A DNA stretch of 7,688 bases, from NCBI GenBank assembly GCA_910587075.1, contig CAJUKE010000044.1, positions 1-7,688 of the forward strand. Direction: 5' to 3'. Every line of letters starts with the position of its first letter. Positions within the stretch are counted from its first letter, which is position 1. The stretch comes from an uncultured Muribaculaceae bacterium (lineage in GTDB: Bacteria > Bacteroidota > Bacteroidia > Bacteroidales > Muribaculaceae). This document shows positions 1-6,067 of the stretch, piece after piece. Under the pieces are notes generated by a model. It saw only the letters and a program-made list of their open reading frames with translations, did no database searches and had not been told where the DNA came from. Both the position numbers and the translations under genes were made by a program.

Positions 1-6
1 TTTATG

Positions 7-38
7 CAAAGATACTAACTTATATCAGTAAACACAGG
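7..38 (-). promoter_or_regulatory. Putative Bacteroidota-type promoter reading out of the window
   Basis: On the minus strand TATCTTTG (14 down to 7) matches the Bacteroidota -7 consensus TAnnTTTG and is followed by CA, as in the tRNA promoters of this window. Twenty nt upstream lies CCTG (38 to 35), only a half match to the TTTG -33 element. The transcript would start at or just beyond the left edge, so its gene is not visible. The site lies directly behind the stop of the truncated zeta-type gene. The -7 box is clear; the promoter as a whole is an inference. Confidence 0.45.
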
Positions 39-42
39 TTTT

Positions 43-294
43 TTACCATGCGCCCAAAGTAGTCTCGATGGCGAACGTCGCGCCCTGCTCAAGAAGCATA
101 TCAATTCGACCGAGCATCAGCTTGCCAGCCTCAATGGCAACCGATTCAGGATTGAAGGGCGAAAGTCCTTTCGCGATTTCATCAGCGTTGACAAATTCTC
201 TGCATTCAAGCAAATCAGGCAACACGGAGTAAGAGGCCGTGGTTTTCCCGGCCCCGTTGCACCCTGCTATGATATATAGAGTCTTTTGGTCCAC
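43..294 (-). pseudogene. Truncated zeta-toxin/AAA-family kinase (N-terminal fragment)
   Basis: The 83-residue frame begins at a GTG; an in-frame TAA lies two codons before it, so no longer start exists. It shows a Walker A motif (GCNGAGKT, residues 11-18), then FVNADEIAKGLSPFNPE (34-50) with the Asp of the NAD motif, and ends just after the ETTL motif (77-80) with GAW and a stop. This is the N-terminal part of the zeta-toxin-like P-loop kinase family, whose members are roughly 190-200 residues by my recollection. The lid and the arginines that hold the phosphate donor in zeta kinases are missing, so kinase activity is unlikely. The 42 nt left after the stop do not resume the domain in a way I can recognise. 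The start is only 13 nt beyond the T-run of the tRNA-Ser terminator, leaving no room for a promoter of its own. G+C looks lower than in the operon genes. I read it as a decayed remnant, possibly acquired; a short functional protein is less likely. Confidence 0.75.
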
Positions 295-307
295 TTGTCG
301 TTATGTC

Positions 308-344
308 AAAAAATCCCGCAGGCATTGCTGCTTGCGGGATTTTC
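308..344 (-). terminator. Rho-independent terminator of tRNA-Ser
   Basis: Read on the minus strand, a stem of about 15 bp including one G-T wobble (core ATCCCGCA paired with TGCGGGAT), closed by a 4-nt loop, ends in a run of six T. It starts about 9 nt past the 3' end of the tRNA-Ser, as expected for a single-gene tRNA unit. Confidence 0.88.
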
Positions 345-352
345 CAGTTGAG

Positions 353-440
353 CGGAGCGACCGAGATTCGAACTCGGGATACGCTTTTGGCGTATACACG
401 CTTTCCAGGCGTGCCTCTTCAGCCACTCGAGCATCGCTCC
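353..440 (-). tRNA. tRNA-Ser (anticodon GGA)
   Basis: An 88-nt class II tRNA. The acceptor stem pairs GGAGCGA with TCGCTCC, followed by discriminator G. The D stem is CTC/GAG. The anticodon stem CACGC/GCGTG encloses the loop CTGGAAA, giving anticodon GGA, which reads UCC and UCU. The long variable arm typical of Ser tRNAs pairs ATACGC with GCGTAT around CAAAA. The T arm is CCGAG-TTCGAAT-CTCGG. No CCA is encoded: the bases after the discriminator are CTC, so CCA must be added after transcription. A promoter lies about 49 nt upstream and a strong terminator directly follows. Confidence 0.97.
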
Positions 441-488
441 TTGAGAAATTTCGAAGAACAAGACCGCGCTTGGCGGGCTTTCCGGGTG

Positions 489-520
489 CAAAGGTAGTGA
501 ATTAGTTTGGGCGGGACAAA
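489..520 (-). promoter_or_regulatory. Promoter of tRNA-Ser
   Basis: On the minus strand TTTG (520-517), a spacer of exactly 20 nt, and TACCTTTG (496-489) match the Bacteroidota primary sigma factor promoter (-33 TTTG, -7 TAnnTTTG). Transcription would start near 482, giving a leader of about 40 nt before the mature tRNA. The same geometry recurs at the tRNA-Phe and DUF5683 promoters. Confidence 0.88.
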
Positions 521-717
521 TCTTTGGGCCGTTTTTTCGCTAAAAATCGTATGTAGGCGCAACTGACAAGCGAAAAATTAGCGATTTAATGCCAGTAAGT
601 CCGCGAATAATGCCGGAGATGTAGTCTCAGACCATTTTGCCGACGTCAGCAAAATGGTTACACCCGGCTCTGGCGCAGAGCGTCAGGTAGATGATGTGAT
701 GTTTACGGGTAGAGGGC
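521..717. other. Gene-free stretch between the acyltransferase gene and the tRNA-Ser unit
   Basis: I find no supportable reading frame here. The part near 531-590 is AT-rich and has TCGCTAA (537-543) inverted as TTAGCGA (578-584). A small hairpin at 667-681 pairs GCTCTG with CAGAGC around a 3-nt loop, 37 nt past the stop of the acyltransferase gene; a larger palindrome lies at 631-658. Neither hairpin is followed by a T-run on either strand, so there is no clear intrinsic terminator for the five-gene operon. Termination may be Rho-dependent or use these hairpins; that is inference. Confidence 0.5.
631..658. repeat. 28-bp nearly perfect palindrome
   Basis: ACCATTTTGC (631-640) is the exact reverse complement of GCAAAATGGT (649-658). 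The centre (641-648) contains GACGTC, itself a palindrome, so the whole 28 bp is symmetrical except for one C/A mismatch pair. As RNA it would form a stem of at least 10 bp on either strand. It lies 60-87 nt past the stop of the acyltransferase gene and has no T-run. It could be an RNA 3'-end structure or a binding site for a dimeric protein; the sequence does not decide. Confidence 0.7.
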
Positions 718-1644
718 CTACTGTGTTGCGGCGGGGAGGGTGACGCGGCGCTTCCAGCGCTTGTGGGTCCAGAGCCAGAGCGAGGGGTCGGCGGTGATGT
801 CGGCTTCGAGGCTGGAGGCGTAGGCGGCGGTCAGGGCGTCGGGGGTGGTTTGCGACGCATCGGGCGAGAGGAGGCGGATTTCAACACGGTAGTGGCCGCG
901 GGAGGGTTTGGTAAGACTCCAGTAGACCACCGGGGAGGCCATACGGGTGGCCACGGTGGCGGTGCCGGTGATGAAGGCCGTCGGGTGGTTGAGGAACATA
1001 GTGATGTAGCCCGGGTCGCCGTGGCTCGGTTTCTGGTCGCTCATAAAGCCCGTCACCGAGGCTGTGCCCTGCTTGCGCAGGCGGAGCAGGTCGAGGAAGG
1101 CAATCTGCTTGGGTATCGACCGGGCGCCGAAACGGGAGCGGATGCGGAGCATAACGCGGTCGAACCATTGGTTGCGCAGCGGGCGGTAAATCTGGCAGAA
1201 GGCGGTGGAGGGGTCGTCGCGCAGTGCGCTCCACAGGGGGAAGGAGGAGGCCCACTCCCAGTTGCCCATATGCGAGAAGTAGGCCACCACGGTACGCCCC
1301 TGCCGCAGGTAGCCGTCGATGATCTCCACACCGTCGAACACCATGCGGCGGCGCATCTCCTCATCGCTGATATGCAGAAGCTTGATGGTCTCGACGATGT
1401 AGTCGGAGAAGTTGCGGTAGAAGCGATGCTCGATTTTCCGCAGCTCCGAGGCCGATTTTTCCGGGAAGGAGGCGGCGAGATTGGCGCGCACCACTTTCCG
1501 GCGGTAGCCGACGGCTCGGACGACGAGGCATATAACGTCGCTCACGCGGTAGAGCGCCCACAGCGGGAGCATGGCCGCGAGGCGCAGAGCGCCCATAGCG
1601 GCTCCCTGCCAAAGCGGGTCGAGTATGTCGCGGAGCTTCTTCAT
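718..1644 (-). CDS. LpxL/HtrB-family lipid A (lysophospholipid-type) acyltransferase
   Basis: The 308-residue protein belongs to the LpxL/HtrB/MsbB family. Members transfer an acyl chain from acyl-ACP to the hydroxyl of a lipid A primary chain on the inner leaflet of the inner membrane. A hydrophobic N-terminal stretch (about 16-46) probably anchors it. The catalytic HX4E motif is SHMGNWEW, with His125 and Glu130; YRPLRN (153-158), MSDQ (201-204) and the C-terminal SLWLWTHKRWK (288-298) are further family hallmarks. Length is normal and nothing appears broken. The ATG overlaps the mtaB stop as ATGA, which fixes the start and suggests translational coupling. Bacteroides lipid A is generally penta-acylated, needing one secondary acyltransferase, and this could be that enzyme. 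Which chain is added, or whether the acceptor is another lipid such as an ornithine or glycine lipid, cannot be read from the sequence, so I give no symbol. Confidence 0.88.
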   Translation of the reverse strand: MKKLRDILDPLWQGAAMGALRLAAMLPLWALYRVSDVICLVVRAVGYRRKVVRANLAASFPEKSASELRKIEHRFYRNFSDYIVETIKLLHISDEEMRRRMVFDGVEIIDGYLRQGRTVVAYFSHMGNWEWASSFPLWSALRDDPSTAFCQIYRPLRNQWFDRVMLRIRSRFGARSIPKQIAFLDLLRLRKQGTASVTGFMSDQKPSHGDPGYITMFLNHPTAFITGTATVATRMASPVVYWSLTKPSRGHYRVEIRLLSPDASQTTPDALTAAYASSLEADITADPSLWLWTHKRWKRRVTLPAATQ

Positions 1645-3005
1645 CGGAGGTCGGAGAGGATGGTGCCAATGAATTTGGGCTCGCCGCCCGAGCCGGTGAC
1701 AACGCGGTCGAGCCTCACGGGCACAATCTCGTTGTCGAGCTCTACAGGAGCGTTTTCAACGCTGACGCGCAGATAGTTGTCGGTAAATCCGGCCATCGGG
1801 TGCCCAGGTTTGGGGTGTTCGAGCAGCACGGGGCGTGTCTGCCCCAGGAACCGTGCCGAGAAATCGCCGAGCTTCTCCTCGGAAAGACGCATCAGCCGGG
1901 CCACGCGCCGCTGCTTCTCCTCGCGCGATACCTGGTGGGGTATCTCAAGGGCCTTGGTGCCGGGGCGCTCGGAATAGGGGAACACATGGAGGCGGGTGAT
2001 GTCGAGCCCCTCCACGAATCGGAGCGAGCGCTCAAACTCCTCGTCGGTCTCGCCGCGGGCCCCGGCTATGATGTCGATGCCGATAAAGGCGTCGGGCATG
2101 GCGCGGCGTATGCGGGCTATCTTGTCGGCGAAGAGAGCGGTATCGTAGCGGCGGCGCATCAGTTTGAGCACCGCGTCGGACCCGCACTGCAGCGGTATGT
2201 GGAAATGGGGCATGAAGGCTCTCGACGACGCGGCGAAGTCAATGATTTCGTCGGTGAGCAGGTCGGGCTCGATCGAGGAGATGCGGTAACGCTCGATACC
2301 CTCTACGGCGTCGAGGGCCCGGATGAGTCCGAGGAAATCCTCGCGTGCGGCTGGGGCGAGGCCGTCGGGACCCCGCTTGCCGAAGTCGCCGATGTTCACC
2401 CCGGTAATCACGATCTCCCTGCCCCCTTCGGCCGCCACGGCGCGGGCCTGACCGACGAGGTCGGCGATGGTGGCCGAGCGCGAGCGGCCGCGGGCCGCGG
2501 GTATGGTGCAGTAGGTACACCAGCAGTCGCATCCGTCCTGAACCTTGAGGAAGTAGCGCGTGCGGTCGCCGCGGGAGCACGAGGGGGTGAACACCCTTAT
2601 ATCCTTGGTGGCTATCACCTCCCGGCGCGGGGCCCGGTCGGAGAGCCAGCGGTCGAGGTATTCGAGTATGAGCCCCTTCTTGTCGTTGCCGGCCACGACG
2701 GCAACGCCGTTAAGTGACGCGGCCTCGTCGGGTTTGAGCTGGGCGTAGCACCCAGTGAGGATAATCGCCGCCGAGGGGTAGCGGCGGTGGAGCGAGCGCA
2801 CCGTCTGGCGGCACTTTTTGTCGGCCTCCTCGGTTACGCTGCATGAGTTTATAAGAATGATGTCGGGCGCCTGCCCCGCCTCGGCGCGGTTTATGCCCCG
2901 CGCCGCGAATTCGGCGGCGATCGCCGAGGTTTCGGCGAAGTTGAGCTTGCACCCGAAGGTGTGGTACATGGCCGTAAGCGAGCCGAAGGTTGAGTTGTCG
3001 ATCAT
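1641..3005 (-). CDS. mtaB: tRNA t6A37 methylthiotransferase MtaB
   Basis: A 454-residue radical SAM enzyme that converts N6-threonylcarbamoyladenosine at position 37 of ANN-reading tRNAs to its 2-methylthio form, using two iron-sulfur clusters. The N-terminal MTTase domain (about 13-110) has the three cluster cysteines in TFGCKLN (Cys19), INSCSVTEEAD (Cys55) and LTGCYAQ (Cys86). The radical SAM domain begins with DGCDCWCTYCTIP, with Cys159, Cys163 and Cys166 forming CxxxCxxC, followed by ARGRSRS (171-177). Later family blocks are FHIPLQCGSDAVLKLM, HVFPYSERPGTKA and a C-terminal TRAM-like region beginning near RPVLLEH. The absence of MiaB/RimO hallmarks, the TFGCKLN start and the length point to MtaB. 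Extra cysteines occur at 65 and 161. The start is 15 nt after the serB stop; Met13 is an alternative start but would leave few residues before Cys19. Confidence 0.93.
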   Translation of the reverse strand: MIDNSTFGSLTAMYHTFGCKLNFAETSAIAAEFAARGINRAEAGQAPDIILINSCSVTEEADKKCRQTVRSLHRRYPSAAIILTGCYAQLKPDEAASLNGVAVVAGNDKKGLILEYLDRWLSDRAPRREVIATKDIRVFTPSCSRGDRTRYFLKVQDGCDCWCTYCTIPAARGRSRSATIADLVGQARAVAAEGGREIVITGVNIGDFGKRGPDGLAPAAREDFLGLIRALDAVEGIERYRISSIEPDLLTDEIIDFAASSRAFMPHFHIPLQCGSDAVLKLMRRRYDTALFADKIARIRRAMPDAFIGIDIIAGARGETDEEFERSLRFVEGLDITRLHVFPYSERPGTKALEIPHQVSREEKQRRVARLMRLSEEKLGDFSARFLGQTRPVLLEHPKPGHPMAGFTDNYLRVSVENAPVELDNEIVPVRLDRVVTGSGGEPKFIGTILSDLR

Positions 3006-3020
3006 CGGTTGCCCGGAGCG

Positions 3021-4247
3021 TTATTTCGTTTCGGAGATATATGAGTCCTTGAATCCCAGGAAGTAGAGCACGCCGTCGATGCCGATGGTCGATATCGACT
3101 GCTTGGCAGTGGCCTTTACTTTGGGCTTGGCGTGGAAGGCGATACCGAGTCCGGCGGCCGAGAGCATGGGGAGGTCGTTGGCGCCGTCGCCCACGGCGAT
3201 GGTCTGCGCGATGTTCACGTTCTCAACCTGGGCTATGAGCCTGAGGAGCTCGGCCTTGCGCTTGCCGTCGACCACGTCGCCGACGTAGCGTCCGGTGAGC
3301 TTGCCGTCCTCGACTTCGAGCTCGTTGGCGTAGACGTAGTCGAAGCCGTACTTGCGCTTGAGGTATTCGCCGAAGAAGGTGAAGCCGCCCGAGAGGATGG
3401 CCGTCTTGAAGCCGGCGCGCTTGAGCACCGCCATAAGCCGCTCTACCCCCTCGGTGACGGGGAGCTTCTCGGCGATGTCCTCCATAACCGACGCGTCGAG
3501 CCCTTTGAGCAGGGCCACGCGCTCGCGGAAACTCTCTATGAAGTCAATCTCGCCCCGCATAGCGCGCTCGGTGATGGCGGCAACCTGGTCCCCAACCCCG
3601 GCGCGCTCGGCGAGCTGGTCGATGCACTCGGTCTGAATCAGGGTCGAGTCCATATCGAAGCATATCAGGCGGCGGCAGCGGCGGAACATGGTGTCCTCCT
3701 GGAGCGACACGTCGAACCCTTCGGCGGCAGAGATGTCGATGAATTGTTTCTGCATCTCGGAGCGGTTGGCCGGGGTGCCGCGCACCGAGAATTCGATGCA
3801 GGCCTTTGCCTGGGGGAGGGTCCCCTCGCCCAGCGGCTGGCGCCCGGTGAGGCGCTGTATGGCGTCGATATTGAGCCCCTGGTTGGAGACGACCTCGGCC
3901 ACGAGCGATATGTGGCGGGCGGTGAGCTGGCGCCCTAAGAGGGTGATGATCCAGCGGTTTTTGCCCTGGCGGCCTACCCACTGCTCATACTCCTCGACCG
4001 TCACCGGGGTGAAGCGTATCTTGACCTGCAGGTCGTATGCCTTGAAGAGCAGGTCCTTCATTATGTCGCCGGAGCGGTCGGAGGTTGTCTGGAACAGGAT
4101 GCCGAGCGAGAGGGTGTGATGGATGTCGGCCTGGCCGATGTCGAGCACCATGGCGTCGTAGCGTGCCAGAATCTCGGTGAGGGCCGCGGTTACGCCCGGA
4201 CGGTCGTAGCCGGATATGTTGATAAGGATCAGTTCGGTGTTGCTCAT
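3021..4247 (-). CDS. serB: Phosphoserine phosphatase SerB with two ACT domains
   Basis: A 408-residue cytoplasmic enzyme that hydrolyses O-phospho-L-serine to serine, the last step of the phosphorylated serine pathway. Two ACT-type regulatory domains precede the catalytic part: about 5-80 (LINISGYDRPGVTAAL) and 97-180 (IITLLGRQLTARHISLVAEVV). In other SerB proteins such domains bind amino acids and govern activity; which ligand acts here is not visible. The HAD domain (about 193-400) has all four motifs: DMDST with nucleophile Asp198 and acid/base Asp200, SGG at 286-288, Lys331 in GKRKAEL, and GDGAND (353-358) for Mg binding. The double-ACT length agrees with the long form seen in Bacteroidota and mycobacteria rather than the shorter E. 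coli form. It starts 25 nt after the mltD stop. The upstream bases TAAGTAT are AT-rich without a Shine-Dalgarno sequence. Confidence 0.95.
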   Translation of the reverse strand: MSNTELILINISGYDRPGVTAALTEILARYDAMVLDIGQADIHHTLSLGILFQTTSDRSGDIMKDLLFKAYDLQVKIRFTPVTVEEYEQWVGRQGKNRWIITLLGRQLTARHISLVAEVVSNQGLNIDAIQRLTGRQPLGEGTLPQAKACIEFSVRGTPANRSEMQKQFIDISAAEGFDVSLQEDTMFRRCRRLICFDMDSTLIQTECIDQLAERAGVGDQVAAITERAMRGEIDFIESFRERVALLKGLDASVMEDIAEKLPVTEGVERLMAVLKRAGFKTAILSGGFTFFGEYLKRKYGFDYVYANELEVEDGKLTGRYVGDVVDGKRKAELLRLIAQVENVNIAQTIAVGDGANDLPMLSAAGLGIAFHAKPKVKATAKQSISTIGIDGVLYFLGFKDSYISETK

Positions 4248-4272
4248 ATACTTACGCGCGTGGCTGTGACGG

Positions 4273-6063
4273 TCATTTGAGTTTCAGCTTCTGGCCGGGT
4301 TGGAGCTTGGCGTTCTTTTTCAGCCCGTTGGCCTTCTGGAGGGCCTGGATGGTGGTCCCGTGCTTTTTGGCGATGGCGTATAGGGTGTCGCCGGAGCGCA
4401 CGGTGTAGGTCGACTGCTTTTTTTCGGCGCGGGCCTTCTTGGGCTGCTCCTTCTTGGGCGCGGGAGCCTTGGCGGGAGCGGCCTTCGGAGCCTCGGCGGC
4501 GCGGGTCTCGGCCTTGGCGGGGGCCTCGGATGAAGCGCCCACAACGGAGCCGAGGCTCAGCCCGTCGTCACCCTCGGACGAGTTGTCGGAGGCCTGGGCG
4601 AGGTCGCCCGAGGCCACAGGCTCGGCTGCGGGAGCGGATTCCGTATCAGGACTGGGCACCAGGAGGTTGTCACCCTCGGCGGGCGTGGCCGCGGCCAGTT
4701 CCTCCTGGGGGCGTGGTTGCCATACGCGCTCGGTGGTGACCACCTTCAGCCGCGCCCCGCGGGCGGGCTTGCGCACACCGCCGTTAGCGTTGCGCAGCGA
4801 GCGGAGGCTCACACCGTATTTCTTGGCGATGGAGGCCATGGTCTCCCCCTTGCGCACCTTGTGGTATTTGACGGTCTCGGAGATCACCCAGTCGCCATCC
4901 TTTCCTACCACGGCCCCGCCGGGTCCCTCGCCGGCGGGCTCCACGGCGTCACGTCGGGCGTAGAGCGAGGCGTTGTGCCCGGCGATGGCGTCCTCGCTCA
5001 TTATGTAGGCGTAAACCTGGTTGGCGGGGAGCACCAGGGAGTATTCCCGGATGTCGCCCGGGATTATCTGCTGGCGGTACTGCGGGTTGAGAATCTTAAG
5101 CTCATCTACGGGGATGTTGAGCACGTCGGCGATCTGCTGGAAGTGCACGCGGTGCTTCACATGGACCGAGTCGGTGAGTATCGGGCGCTTGGCCAGCGCC
5201 GGGGATATGTTGTGCTTGTCGTAGTGGTTCATGACGTATGTGGCCGCTATGAAGCAGGGCACATATCCACGGGTTTCCTTCGGCAGGTAGGGGTAGATGG
5301 CCCAGAAGTCCTTCTTCGGGGCGTCGGTGGGTGCGGTGCCGTCGGGGAGCGAGGGGGTCGAGGCCTGGGCGCGGCGGAGCGCCTTGTTGACGTTGCCCGG
5401 GCCGCAGTTGTAGGCGGCGATGGCCAGCGACCAGTCGCCGTAGATGTCGTAGAGCTGCTTGAGGTAGGTGGTCGCGGCCTGGGAGGAGCGCACGGGGTCG
5501 CGGCGCTCGTCGACCAGGGTGTTGATCTCCATGCCGAGACCGCGGGCGGTGGGGAGCATCAACTGCCACAGGCCCGTGGCACCGGCGCGCGAAACGGCGT
5601 CGGGGTCGAGGGCGCTCTCAATCACGGGCAGATACTTAAGCTCGTTGGGGAGCCCCTTGCTCTCAAGCTCCTGCTCGAAAATGGGCATGTAGTAAAGGCT
5701 CATGCCAAGCATGCTCTCCACCAGCGAGCGCTTCTTGGAGGTGTACATCTCGATGTAGGCCCTGACGATGGAGTTGAAGGGCATCTCGATGATGGTGGGG
5801 ATGGAGCGCAGGCGCTCGATCAGCTCCTGGTCGGTAACTTCGACGTCAGGGCGCGACTCCACGTCGCGGTCGAGGGCGGTATAGGTGGTCAGGTACCAGT
5901 TCTCCATCAGGCGCCGGGTGTCGGTCTCGACACTCTCGGGGTAGACAATCGCGGAGTCGGCGGCGTGGCTCCCGAGCGAGAGCACCGACGGGCGCCCCCA
6001 GGCGGAAAAGGCCGCGGCGGCAGCCACGCACCCGGCTAAAAATATTTTCCTTGCAAGATTCAT
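4273..6063 (-). CDS. mltD: Membrane-bound lytic murein transglycosylase D, LysM-containing
   Basis: A 596-residue exported enzyme that cleaves the MurNAc-GlcNAc bond of peptidoglycan, leaving 1,6-anhydro-MurNAc ends. A signal sequence (1-23) is followed by the MltD N-terminal region and a family 1 SLT domain (about 130-280): catalytic Glu149 in LPVIESALDPDAVSRAGATGLWQ, then AAYNCGPGNV (216-225) and YVP (267-269). A divergent LysM-like segment (about 302-347, with the motif LKILNPQYR) precedes two clear LysM domains at 399-442 (YHKVRKGETMASIAKKYG) and 552-596 (TYTVRSGDTLYAIAKKHG), which bind glycan strands. The last two are separated by a linker of about 105 residues rich in Ala, Pro, Glu and Lys. 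LAGC at 9-12 resembles a lipobox, but a cysteine at 12 is very early, so a normal signal peptide cut after AWG (21-23) is at least as likely. The gene starts 4 nt after the DUF5683 stop. Confidence 0.92.
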   Translation of the reverse strand: MNLARKIFLAGCVAAAAAFSAWGRPSVLSLGSHAADSAIVYPESVETDTRRLMENWYLTTYTALDRDVESRPDVEVTDQELIERLRSIPTIIEMPFNSIVRAYIEMYTSKKRSLVESMLGMSLYYMPIFEQELESKGLPNELKYLPVIESALDPDAVSRAGATGLWQLMLPTARGLGMEINTLVDERRDPVRSSQAATTYLKQLYDIYGDWSLAIAAYNCGPGNVNKALRRAQASTPSLPDGTAPTDAPKKDFWAIYPYLPKETRGYVPCFIAATYVMNHYDKHNISPALAKRPILTDSVHVKHRVHFQQIADVLNIPVDELKILNPQYRQQIIPGDIREYSLVLPANQVYAYIMSEDAIAGHNASLYARRDAVEPAGEGPGGAVVGKDGDWVISETVKYHKVRKGETMASIAKKYGVSLRSLRNANGGVRKPARGARLKVVTTERVWQPRPQEELAAATPAEGDNLLVPSPDTESAPAAEPVASGDLAQASDNSSEGDDGLSLGSVVGASSEAPAKAETRAAEAPKAAPAKAPAPKKEQPKKARAEKKQSTYTVRSGDTLYAIAKKHGTTIQALQKANGLKKNAKLQPGQKLKLK

Positions 6064-6067
6064 CAGG

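Noticed and set aside
239..505. Short frames on both strands across tRNA-Ser (239-505, 303-497, 306-491)
   Set aside because: They overlap the tRNA, its terminator and its promoter; peptides such as MLEWLKRHAW are translated tRNA sequence.
537..584. AT-rich inverted repeat TCGCTAA/TTAGCGA as a mobile-element end
   Set aside because: The arms are seven bases and enclose only 34 bp without a gene; no target duplication is seen.
667..681. Hairpin GCTCTG/CAGAGC as the operon's intrinsic terminator
   Set aside because: The stem has only 6 bp and no T-run follows on the minus strand.
353..3005. Idea that MtaB is clustered with its substrate tRNA
   Set aside because: MtaB acts on t6A37 in ANN-reading tRNAs; tRNA-Ser(GGA) and tRNA-Phe(GAA) read UCY and UUY codons and do not carry t6A.
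763..3938. Long plus-strand frames (763-1776, 1800-2717, 3132-3938) opposite the acyltransferase, mtaB and serB genes
   Set aside because: They show no recognisable motif, have low-complexity composition, and sit antisense to well-supported genes.
4717..6039. 440-codon plus-strand open frame opposite mltD
   Set aside because: It lies fully antisense to a gene with clear catalytic and LysM motifs; its Gly/Val/Leu/His-rich composition is what GC-rich codons give on the opposite strand.
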